Position numbers and translations under genes: made by a program
Assembly (NCBI GenBank): GCA_049999765.1
Contig: JBNGIQ010009445.1
Span: 289,632-322,005 of the forward strand
Reading direction: 5' to 3'
From: Phaeoceros laevis
Taxonomy: Eukaryota; Anthocerotophyta; Anthocerotopsida; Notothyladales
Length of the DNA stretch: 32,374 bases
Shown: positions 1 through 9,769 of the stretch, one piece after another
How positions within the stretch are numbered: the first letter of the stretch is position 1
How the letters are laid out: every line of letters begins with the position of its first letter
The notes under the pieces: generated by a model
What the model saw: only the letters and a program-made list of their open reading frames with translations
Told to the model about the DNA's origin: nothing
Database searches by the model: none

Positions 1-1742
1 GGGCCAGCCCCTCCTAAAGGTCCTCCGCCCCCCCCAGGAAGACCTCCTGGACTTTCAATCCACAAGGGGCCTCCACCACCTCCAGGTTCTTCAGGCCTTT
101 CTGCCCAGGCACCAATGGCACCTGAAGCTACTCCAGCAGCCAAGTTAAAGCCGTTACACTGGGAAAAGCTCAAGGCAAATCCTGCCCACTCAATGGTCTG
201 GGATAGAGTCCAAGATGGCTCCTTTATGTGAGTGGCATCGTTACTGCGACTGTCTTGTTACTGTGATGTGATTCTGCTCAAGGTCTGAATTTGTTATTGT
301 TAAGGATCTCGGCCCATGACATTACACCACTTGCCCTCCTTGATCTGCAGGTTGGATGAGGACATGATGGAAGCTATGTTTGGCTATCAGAATGCTCCTG
401 CAAGTGCGGCTGGAGGTGCTGCTGGAAAATCAAGTACAGCAAAGCCGGTCACTGTGGCACTGTTGGATGGGAAGAAGGCTCAGAATATATCCATTCAATT
501 GAAAGCTCTGGGCCTTACTAGGCAAGAAATCATAGATTCGCTGTTGGAAGGTGAGTCATTAGACATGCCTTTACTCACAGTTCATATCTTGCAGTCCACG
601 GGTCTTGCTTGCTTCTTCCCTTGCGAGCTAACACAATACAATGTTCTCAGGTGAGGGTCTGACCCAGGACATCTTAGAGATCCTGGTGAAGATGGCTCCA
701 GCAGATGACGAAGTTAAAAAGTTGAAAAGTTTCCATGGCAATCTATCAACCTTAGGACCGGCAGAGAGGTTCTTGATAGCAGTCCTGGAGGTTCCATGTG
801 CTTTTCAACGATTTCGTGCGATGTTGTTTCGTGCTTCATATAATGAGGAGCTTTCTCAAGTTCGAAAGGGTATCTCTGTCCTGCAGGTAGGGTACATTGT
901 ACACTTGATGGGTTTTGCACCTTGACTTCAGGATTTCTTTGTCATTTTGTTTTGCTAAACTTGTTGATGTTATGCTGCAGATTGCTACTAGAGAGCTCCG
1001 AAATAGTACCACGTTTGAGAAGCTACTAGAAGTTGTCTTGAAGACTGGCAATCGGATGAACATGGGAACGTACCGGGGGGGTGCCACCGCATTTAAACTA
1101 GACTCCCTTTTGAAGCTGTCGGATGTGAAAGGTGTTGATGGCAAGACTACTCTTCTTAAGTTTGTAGTTCAGGAAATAATGAGAAAAGAAACTGCAGAAC
1201 TAGCAGGTGAAGACCTGCCAGATTCAGCACCGTCCACACCATCAGGTGCTTCCACACCCGGACTGCTGGGTGGAGTGAGTGGAAGAAGCAATAGCAGCAA
1301 CCATATGGGCTCAAATGTTGTTTTAAACCTGCAATCTGAGCTTGCAAATGTCAAGAAGGCAGCAATTCTGGACCCGGACTACCTCAAGAGCTGTGGCCAA
1401 AAGTTGGTGAATGGTTGTGAGCAAATAAAGCTTCTACTGCAACAAATCTCAGACAACAGTAGCGCGCACAAAGGAGATGAGGACTTGAGTTATGATCCCA
1501 CAGAAGATGTGTTCAACAAAAATATGACAGCTTTTGTGGAGCAGGTTGGTTCCGAGGTTCAGAAGCTTTCGGATGATCTTAACATAGCTTTTGAGGGAGC
1601 GAAAAGGGTGAACAGATATTTCAACGGTCAGAGTCCGAATGATGATAAGCAACCTCTCAAGGTGTTTCAAGTGGTGAACAGCTTTCTTGTCATACTTGAA
1701 CAAGCCTGCAAAGACGTGATGCCTCTTCCCACAAAGACTTAA
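1..1742 (+). CDS. Formin, FH2 domain (5' partial)
   Basis: This is the C-terminal 474 residues of a formin; the 5' end lies outside the window. Exons read as 1-227, 351-550, 651-886 and 981-1742, all GT-AG and frame-consistent. The first exon gives a proline-rich FH1-like stretch (runs of PPPPPG) and then LKPLHWEKLK, the typical FH2 entry. Later exons carry the FH2 core: LDEDMMEAMFGY, the post/knob region and the signature GNRMNMGTYRGGATAFKLDS followed by KTTLLKFVV. Formins nucleate and processively elongate actin filaments through the FH2 dimer, with FH1 delivering profilin-actin. Plant class I formins have an N-terminal signal peptide and membrane anchor, class II a PTEN-like domain; neither end is visible, so the class is open. 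A Ser/Gly/Pro-rich insert (about residues 235-275 of the visible part) interrupts FH2 and may be a loop. The stop follows FH2 closely, so the C-terminal tail is short. Confidence 0.95.
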
Positions 1743-3643
1743 TGCCCTTTTGGAGGAGATGTGGTAAAGAGAAGGGCAGCTATCTGTGGAGTTATTCCTG
1801 CTGAGTTTTGGAATTAATCGCGACCCTTCATTCAGCTCGCACGGACCAAAATCTTGGTGAGAGTGCAGATGAAGTATATAACAGCTTCACCCAAAAGGTG
1901 TAACGAATTCTTGAGAGCTAATCCTGTGGACTGAGCAGCTGCCCTTTGCAATCTTGCTGAGATTCTGACCATCCGGTGGGTTAGCAAAGTGGCTTGTTTC
2001 TCACACTTTTGCAGCTCGGTCGTGCCTGTCCATTCTGTTTATAATTTGTTCGCTACCCTGGCTGGAAGTTCCAGAGGAATTAGATCTAGCTGTAATGACA
2101 AGAGAAGAGAATCTGGGGTGATAGTGAACTTCCACCAGACAGCCGGGGTCGTGCAATTGTAACTCTGGCGCAATGTATGTGAAGGAGGGCCAGAGTGTAG
2201 GAAGTGGTGTATACTATATGACTGGTTTGTGCAACCTTCTGCTGTACTATATGGCACCTTCTTCCGCATCATCTCCTAAGTTGAAGTTGATCTAGGCATG
2301 GACATTTTCTGCCAATGAGATCACTACGAGGTCTGCAACGTGGTTGCTGTGCCTATAGAGGTATGTGATCATCATGCTGCAAGCGTACCTGAAAGCGAAG
2401 TGCCTATCAGCTTCCATTCTGACCAGTAATTTTGGCTGTATGTGCAGGTTTCTCAACTCGTGCCGTGGACAGCTGCCCTTCGCGGCAAGTGAACATGAAC
2501 CAGGCGGCAGAATCAAGTGTGAACCTTTTTTTGATTGCAATAGTATCTCGTTTTATCATATTCTGCACTTTTCTCGTGCCCCTAACCGCAAAATCGACAA
2601 ACTTGGAAAAAGCGTCGTCTAGTGAAGTGTCTGTTATGTCCGACAAGCTTTGGTCTAGATGTTGAACGTGAGCAGTTAGAGCCTGCCAATTTTCTCGTCC
2701 GACTTCCTTCTTCTGTCTGTTTCAGTTCGGAGTCCCTGCATTGCTTCCAAAATTAATATCGTGGGTGATGTGTCACGTGCCTGAAGATGATGATATGTTT
2801 GTCTTTTTTGGTGAAGGATGAACCGCAGGCTCCGCAGTCTATAAAGTGGGTTGCGCTCACTGACATGGTAATTCTTGATGATTCACCACAAGACTGGCAT
2901 CAACAAGCTTCGTGCCGTCACAAGCATCAATATCATCAGGCTTCCCGCACTATGGAAAAGCAGTTCTGATCGTGACGCCTAGCCAACTCACAGTTCAGTT
3001 ACCATCAAACACTTGCAATGCGTGTTGTCCTCAAATCGCTGGCTGCAGCGCTTTGCAGATTGCTGTCTCACAGCCCTCGGGAATGGCTGTCCAGCGCCCG
3101 CCCCAGAAGGACCGCCACCTGCAGAGCCCAGCTGGGGAGAAAAAGGAGAAAAATTTCAGCTCCTTTTGGAGGAAGTCCCAATGCAATGCACCTAGATTCC
3201 GCGCAATATAATCAGCGGCCTACATACCCCCGCCACGTCCAGGAGTAGGATAAATCCAGCTGTGCGCTTTCTTCGAGTTCACGTAGGTGGGTGCCTGCAA
3301 GCGTTTGTAACTGGTTTGTCCCCTTCCTTTCTTAGGGAATGGACCGTCCCCCACTGGATCATGAAGACCGGTTTAAATTTCAGAATCTGTCTGCAGTCTT
3401 CACTAAGTCTTCCTGTCAGTGACACGCTTCTTGACTCGGAACTGGACTTTAGGCAGAGTTTGTGAGATGAAGCCGTCAGCGCTTACGATTTAGTAGGTGC
3501 GCTTCACGTTTCCCGAGCATGTGAGAGACATTATTGAAGGGCCTATTGTTACAGCACTTGCTGTTAATGCAGTCTTGCAAAGCTCTCCAGGACCAGGCTT
3601 GATTGAAGTCCGGGGGATTTGAAGCAGGCACTCGTAGACAGTG
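1743..3643. other. Intergenic region between formin and AUX/LAX-like gene
   Basis: There is no convincing coding content on either strand; open frames here are short and match no family I recognise. The left part probably holds the formin 3' UTR and the right part the promoter and 5' UTR of the AUX/LAX-like gene. The only regulatory-looking pair I can point to is a CACGTG G-box with a TATAAAG about 60 bp further on. Confidence 0.5.
2774..2846 (+). promoter_or_regulatory. Candidate promoter: G-box plus TATA-like element
   Basis: CACGTG at 2774-2779 is the palindromic G-box core bound by plant bZIP and bHLH factors. TATAAAG follows at 2840-2846. The spacing suits a promoter, but the downstream AUX/LAX-like start codon is about 800 bp away, so this would need a long 5' UTR or an unseen 5' UTR intron. 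No transcript evidence is available. Confidence 0.25.
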
Positions 3644-5931
3644 ATGGGTACTGAGACAGGGAACAGTACCGAGGCGGATGGTGAACTGGATGTCGAGGAT
3701 TCCAAGATCGGTAAGCGTAACGCCCCCGATCACGGGGGGCTCCTCCAGGGCTACTTCAACAAATTCATCTGGCACGGAGGTTCTGTCTACGATGCTTGGA
3801 TCAACGCGGTGTCTGCTCAGGTGAGCTTTTGAAAACACACCCGATCACAGGTGTTTAGAGATTGGTGCTTAGAAGTGCACAGTTGCCTCAAGCTTTGGTG
3901 GTACAGCATTCATGATTGTCTGGTTCACGATCCCATCTATTGTGAAAGTGCAGGTGGGGCAGGTCATTCTCACAATGCCCACGTCCTACGCCCAAATGGG
4001 CTTTGCCTTTGGTATCACTCTGCACCTTCTGTACGCAAGCATAGGCACCTGGACGAGCTATCTGCTGGCTGCTCTGTATGTGGAATACAGAGGGCGCCGT
4101 GAAAAGGAAGGCATCGATTTTGGGACTCATGTCATCCAGGTATGTTCCAAATGCAACAAAGTGTCTGATAGCTGCGCATTGGCTGCTCCTTGAGAAATCT
4201 TTCAGCAACCTGAATAAAAATCTGTCTTCCTGCCCGGTCCACAGTATCATGAAGTTTTGGGGTACTTGGTGGGCCCGTGGGCGAAGAAAGTTTCGCTGTT
4301 CTACAACATCTTGTCCATGGGGTCGATCGCAATCGTCCAGATCATTGCTTGTGCAAGGTAAAGCCCTGGAAGGCTGTTCCAAACTCGTAGCAGTGTCCCT
4401 GGAGATGTCCGTTTTGCACATAGTGAGAGACGCGTTCCTCTACAGTAACTTGGTTGCTCTTGAATTGTTTCTCCAGTGATGTGTACTACCTAAATCCTCA
4501 TCTGGACAAGAGGCAGTGGGCTCTTATTTTCGGAGCAATGGGACTCTTCACCGTCCTCATTCCAACCATCCACAACTTCCGAATCTGGTCCATGGTCGGC
4601 ATCATCACCACCACCTACACAGCCTGGTACATGACTATTGCTGCTACGACAGCAGGCCAGGTGAGCTCGCGAAATTAAATTTTCCTTGCAAAATCGAAGT
4701 CAATCCCGATTTCAACTGGGCTTTAGAAGGTGCTCCATTCGTGAAGGATTTGCTCAGCATTGAATTTCGTTCAGGAGAAGGCGGGAAATTTATGCGATTG
4801 ACGCTTGTTGCCGCTGCCTGATGTAGGCACCTGGTGTGAAGCATTCCGCCCCACAGAATCTTCACCTCTTCTTCACGGGGTCGTCGAACATCATCTTCGC
4901 CTTTGGTGGTCATGCCGTCACGGTGTATGTTACAACTGTTCTTGACCTGTCTGCATTATTGCTCCCGTCGCCGATTGCATTGGGGGAACCGGAGGGACTG
5001 ACTGAAGCAAGTTGCGACGCAGGGAAATCATGCACGCGATGTGGAAGCCCAGAAAATACAAATTTGTGTACGTCTTGGCCGTACTCTATGTGCTGACGAT
5101 CACGATGCCGCACTCCGTCAGCGTCTACTGGGCGTACGGGGATCGTCTGCTAACACGCTCCAATGCTTTCGCCGTTTTGCCACCCTCGAATTACAGAAGC
5201 GCTGCAATCGTCATGATGATTTTTCATCAGGTAAGAACTGCCGGCCCTCTTACAGAATTGAGAAATCTTGTGATTTTTCACGAGTAAGAGGCTTAACTCT
5301 TGTGTGAGACTCACGAGTGAGCGGTTGTTTTATGGAACAACAGGCCGTTGCTTTCGGAATTTACATCATGCCCCTCTTTTTCATGTGGGAGAAGTTGCTG
5401 GGGATCCACCAGTCAGCATACCCGTTGCGGGCTGTGTCCCGAGTACCAATTGTTCTGCTGGTGTGGCTTATTGCTCTAGCCTTCCCCTTCTTTGGGCCTT
5501 TCAACTCTTTGATCGGTGCCCTCATCCTCAGCTTTTCCACCTACATCATCCCATGCATCGCCTACATCATCACATTCTGGACGCCGACTGCTCGTCAGGT
5601 GATTTCTCTTCGACTCCTGCTTCTCGTGCTATGTCGGGAGTGCTGATCAAGGACGTATGGTACATTGGCAAGACCTCACAGAGACCACTTTTTGCAGAAA
5701 CATGCCTCACCTCTAATGCTCCAGAATTTGTTGTGTTTCCCAAACTTGCAGAATGCGGCAGAGAAGAGGCCTAAATGGTGGCCTAGGTGGGGAGTTATAG
5801 TGACTTTCAACTCTGCCATCATCGCTCTAATCGCTGTTTTAGGGACTGGAATTGGAACCTGGGCTAGCATTCGTAACATTGACAAACAGGTGAAGACATT
5901 TGGCCTGTTCGACAAGTGCTACCAATGCTAG
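3644..5931 (+). CDS. AUX/LAX-family auxin influx carrier-like protein
   Basis: Eight exons (3644-3820, 3954-4139, 4245-4357, 4477-4660, 4827-4924, 5023-5230, 5344-5598, 5752-5931) join in frame to 466 residues, close to the 460-490 usual for AUX/LAX proton-coupled auxin symporters of the plasma membrane. Landmarks in order: WHGGSVYDAW near residue 50, YVEYRGRREKEG, IIACASDVYYLNPHLDKR, IHNFRIWS and TTTYTAWY, FTGSSNIIFAFGGHAVTVE, IMHAMWKPRKYK, VYWAYGD, FPFFGPFNSLIGA, NAAEK, and the terminal DTFGLF-like block ending KCYQC. The protein stops exactly at KCYQC, lacking the extra tail of angiosperm AUX1. It also differs at normally fixed places (IHNFRIWSMVG where AUX1 has HNYRIWSFLG), so it may belong to a divergent clade. 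The start ATG at 3644 precedes an acidic N-terminus as in the family. It lies upstream of, and on the same strand as, another AAAP-superfamily permease. Confidence 0.93.
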
Positions 5932-7053
5932 GTTAACGGCATCACCTCGGGTGGAGCTGATGATGAAGCTCTGGTGGAAGAGGAGCTGGCCTGCACTCCC
6001 TTTGTACAATATGCCAGGCACTTAGACAGGGCTACCGTCTTGTTACTTCCATACGTATACGGTGGCCTCCTCTGTCTGTCAGCAGCTGCACATGTACAGT
6101 AGTCTTCAAAAGTCTAGAATACCAGCCTGATGAACCTGATATCGTGTACAGAACAGGATTTCCCCCATCTAGCACGCCTTGAACTGCCTCCTGTAGCATT
6201 CTGGTACGGATGTTGCAATTGAAGGCTTGTTGGACTAGTTTCAACTGACTGTCCGGAATGAGCACTTGTCCACTTGGACGGAACCTGCAAAAGGCATATC
6301 ACGCATCACCCATGACTGTCCTGCCAAAATACACTCATACTGGATATCATTCTCACATAGTAGCTAGGTTACATGCCAAATTGTGCCTTAGCAACTGGAT
6401 TAGTTACCGCTCAGCACGAGGCAGCCCTGTTCACGACTCACGAGTTCACTCCATGTGCTAGGAGTCGCAGCTAAAGTGCAAAATGTACCAGACCCTTCAT
6501 TGATTGAATCTGTTGCACCGGAGAGAAAACGGGGCTTCACGGTGAGATTGCCTGCCTGCGTTTCCAGAACAAAGAAGGCTGTGTGCAGACATTGAAGAGG
6601 AAGGCCAGGGTCTAAATAGACTACCTCTTCTCAAGGAGATGCCAAACTTCCCACCACGTTGCGACAACCTCATGAAGGTGGTGGCTTTTCAAACAGCAAC
6701 AATGCTCCAGCCGTTTCCCCCGGAGCTGCAGTCCAGCCTGAGCAGGAGAGCGTCCGTTGGGTTTTGATGGACAAGCTGCCGAGAGAAAGCTGGAGGGCCA
6801 CAAAAACTCCACATCGCCAGTTCTGGAAGTACCATTATCCTGCAAGCGATCAGTCGGTAGGCTTCCATGACCTGGTCCGAGCAACTTTGTCTTCGTGTAC
6901 TCCTCCAGAAGATTTATCGGAAACATGGTGCTTACCCTGCGCACAGTTCACGAAGGCACTTAAAGGTTTCATTTAACCTTGCAGATCGACGCTGGCAAGA
7001 GTGGACCGTTGAGCAGAGTAAAGCAGAACGATGAGGTGACAACTTCAAGCATC
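5932..7053. other. Intergenic region between AUX/LAX-like and LHT-like genes
   Basis: This is the 3' flank of the AUX/LAX-like gene and the 5' flank of the LHT-like gene. I see no supportable gene. A pyrimidine-poor stretch ending in TTGCAG at about 6979-6984 could be the acceptor of a 5' UTR intron, because the open frame runs from there into the start codon at 7054, but no donor can be assigned. Confidence 0.4.
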
Positions 7054-9555
7054 ATGGTAGACAAGGCTGCTTCAAGTGCCGCAGTTGCTGTGGGAGATCA
7101 AAGCCCAGCGAGTGAGTATGCGGACTTGCCAGAAACGCTGTTCCCATCCAATCCAGGTACTCCAAATAGCACCCGCCCAGCCACGGCAGGAGCTTCAACG
7201 CCGAAATCCAACCTGAGCCCTCAAAGGCGACTGAACTGGCTGAACGACCTAGTCTCGGCATCGAAAGCAGACTTGCGCACATTCTCGCAGCTTCCATCCG
7301 GCAGGTCAGAGATTGTTTCAGATCAAGGACACCGGGCACCGAGGAACAGGTCCAGCAGCACTAATTTCAGCCCCGTGCCCCCTGTCGGTGAACCTGGATT
7401 CAGTGCACCTCTACACTCCCCAAGTGCATCACAGTTTGAGATGTCCCCTCACCAGCCTCTAATCACCGGCCTGAAATCCTGTTCGTCGTCACCTTCGCTT
7501 GGTCCGAAGCAGCAAATGTCTCACTTGCGAGAAGCCTCCCGAGAGAGAGTGAGCACTGATGACTGTGACAGAGACGAGTCAGTTGGGCAGAACGCAGACT
7601 CCGTCACCAGGGTCAGCACAGGAGGCAATTCTACAGCCAAGTCACATGCTCTAGAGGCTGCAATCTCACAGCTGCTGCAGTCCCCTGCCACGACCAGGTC
7701 TTCACCACGAAGATCTCCCCTTGGGACACCGGTGAGGAAACTCCTGGTGAGTGTGCGAGAATATCTGGGGGAAATGGGGCACCTCACCACTCTTGATCAC
7801 CGTGATAACTGGCTGCCTGTCACAGCCTCCCGCACCGGCAATGCCTACTACTCCGCATTCCACAACATCAACGCTTGCCTGGGATTCCAAGCTCTCTTTC
7901 TCCCTGCTGCTTTCGCCTACCTTGGCTGGTAAGCTCACGAGTATCGAATTCCGAACTTGTTTTACTTCTTCCGTCATACTTGATGTGGTCTTGACCCCCT
8001 GTGGTATTCAAACCGAAGCACGTTAAATTTTGTCTTCATACAGATTTTTGCTGGTGGGACTTTCAGGTCCTGGGGAATCATCTCCTTGGTGGTGGCATTT
8101 GCTTGGCAACTCTACACGAACTGGTTGCTGATAATGATGCATGAAGTTGCGCCGGGAAAACGAGTCAACCGCTATGTTGAACTTTCTCAGCTCGCTTTTG
8201 GTACTGCTGTGAGTTCAAGCAGTTCAGTGGTCCAAGAGTCATGCCTTCATCTTCGTAGAGACTTCCCATACCCGTCTGACCTCCGTTACTGTTTTACAGG
8301 GGAAAGACTGGGATTTCACATCGCACTACCAATGGTGTTGAACCTTGCATCTGGCGCTGGAGTAGGACTGATTGTGATTGGAGGCACGGCACTGAAGCTC
8401 TTCTTCCTTACTCTCTGCCATGAATGCGAGCTGCCACTGAGTACCATCGAATGGTTCTTGCTCTTTGCCTCATTCTGCGCATTGCTAGTACACCTGCCAA
8501 ACCTCAACTCCGTCGCAGGGGTCTCCCTAGTAGGTGCAATCATGGCCGGCTCGTATTGCACCTTGGTCTGGATCCTGTCCGTCAGCAGGCGAGCACACCC
8601 AGTCTCCTACGACATTGTAAGAGTGGGAGAACCGGCTGCAGCAGCAGTCATCTTCTCCACGTTGAATGCCTTCGGAACTGTGGCCTTCGCCTTCCGAGGC
8701 CACAACCTCACTCTGGAGATCCAGGTAAGGACAGCATCCAACCTCCAGTCTTCATGTTCTTGTAGATGTGATACCTAGCTCTCTACCTTCGAGCTGACAC
8801 CGCACAATTTGCAAAGGCTACCATGCCGTCTGATGAGATTCAACCAGCTCACGTGCCAATGTGGAACGGCACCAAGCTCGCATACGCAATTATTGCACTT
8901 TGCTACTTCCCAGTGTCCATTTGTGGCTACTGGGCCTATGGAGCCAAGGTAATCTCCATTCCAATTTTCCAATTTCTGCTCGCAGTGCCTTGTCGAAGAA
9001 AGAACCTCCATTCCCTTCCTGATTTGTTTGAGCATGAAAACACAGATAAGCGAGTTTGGATCTATCCTGTCAGCACTTGCCAGCAGCACAAAACACGCAA
9101 TGAGCCAACACAGCTCGTTCCAGTCTTTCCTGGGCCTTACCTTCCTCCTGGTGGTACTGCATTCCTTGAGCTCCTTCCAGCTCTACTCCATGCAGGTGTT
9201 TGATATGATGGAGAAGCTATACGCGGTCAAAACAATGCGCCGCGTGAGCGTGCTCGAACGCTTCAGCATGCGCACCTTCTACGTGTTTGTCGTGTTCTTC
9301 TTTGCAATAGCCTTCCCCTTCGTAGCTAGCTTTGGTGGCCTCATCGGCGGCCTGAATATCATCCCTGTCACCTTCGTGCTCCCTTGCTTCATGTGGCTGG
9401 CCATCACCAAGCCCAGACAACGGAGTTTTGACTGGTACCTCAACTGGAGCTTAGGGCTCACCGGCAGTGCCATCAGTGCCGCTGTTGCTGCAGGCGGAAT
9501 CTGGAGCATTATCCAGGTTGGCGTCCAAGTAAAGTTCTTCAAGCCTGCAGGATAG
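7054..9555 (+). CDS. LHT/AATL-type amino acid permease with long N-terminal extension
   Basis: Five exons (7054-7928, 8067-8200, 8300-8724, 8817-8948, 9046-9555) join to 691 residues. From about residue 225 it matches the lysine-histidine-transporter-like 8/AATL1 group of the AAAP family: REYLGEMGHLTTL, NWLPVTASRTGNAYYSAFHN, a transmembrane hairpin ending AFAYLGWSWGI, WQLYTNWLL, HEVAPGKRVNRYVELSQLAFG, LPNLNSVAGVSL, FAFRGHNLTLEIQ, PAHVPMW, GYWAYGAK, LLVVLHSLSSFQLYSM, GGIWSIIQ and a terminal FFKPAG. The family imports amino acids with protons across the plasma membrane. The first ~225 residues are Ser/Pro/Thr-rich and probably cytosolic and phosphorylatable; the angiosperm relatives I know have a clearly shorter tail. 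The start at 7054 is the first in-frame ATG. It ends 214 bp from the stop of the convergent PPR gene. Confidence 0.93.
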
Positions 9556-9619
9556 CAAAGCTGTGACCAAGCGTCCAGGCTTCGCTACCAAGTCCAACGT
9601 AATTAGATGCCTCATTCCG

Positions 9620-9769
9620 TCTTACGCTCCTTTTCGGTAACGCCTGTGGCACTTCCACCCGCACCATGATGACAAATGTGTCAACGATGCCTCCTTTCAC
9701 AACAATTCTGGTGCTACTACCATCGGATGTCGTGCACGTAGTAGACATTTTTCTTTGCCCACCCATCAT
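9620..9769 (-). pseudogene. Probable decayed DYW-domain remnant downstream of PPR gene
   Basis: Directly after the PPR stop codon, minus-strand DNA keeps pieces that look like the missing DYW C-terminus once frames are changed: RIVVK (compare REIVVRD) near 9680-9700, then spaced bases resembling FHHF and a terminal block reading roughly W-K-C-H-R-R-Y where functional proteins have G-K-C-S-C-G-D-Y-W. Spacing and order agree with a real DYW end, but several indels are needed, so this is inference. It overlaps the probable 3' UTR of the convergent LHT-like gene. Confidence 0.4.

Noticed and set aside
2287-2665. Overlapping 75-85 codon frames on both strands
   Set aside because: None shows protein-family features; they overlap one another in an intergenic stretch.
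6659-6976. A 105-codon frame upstream of the LHT-like gene as a separate gene or first exon
   Set aside because: No homology is visible, it begins with a non-ATG codon and no splice donor joins it to 7054 in frame; treated as 5' flank or UTR.
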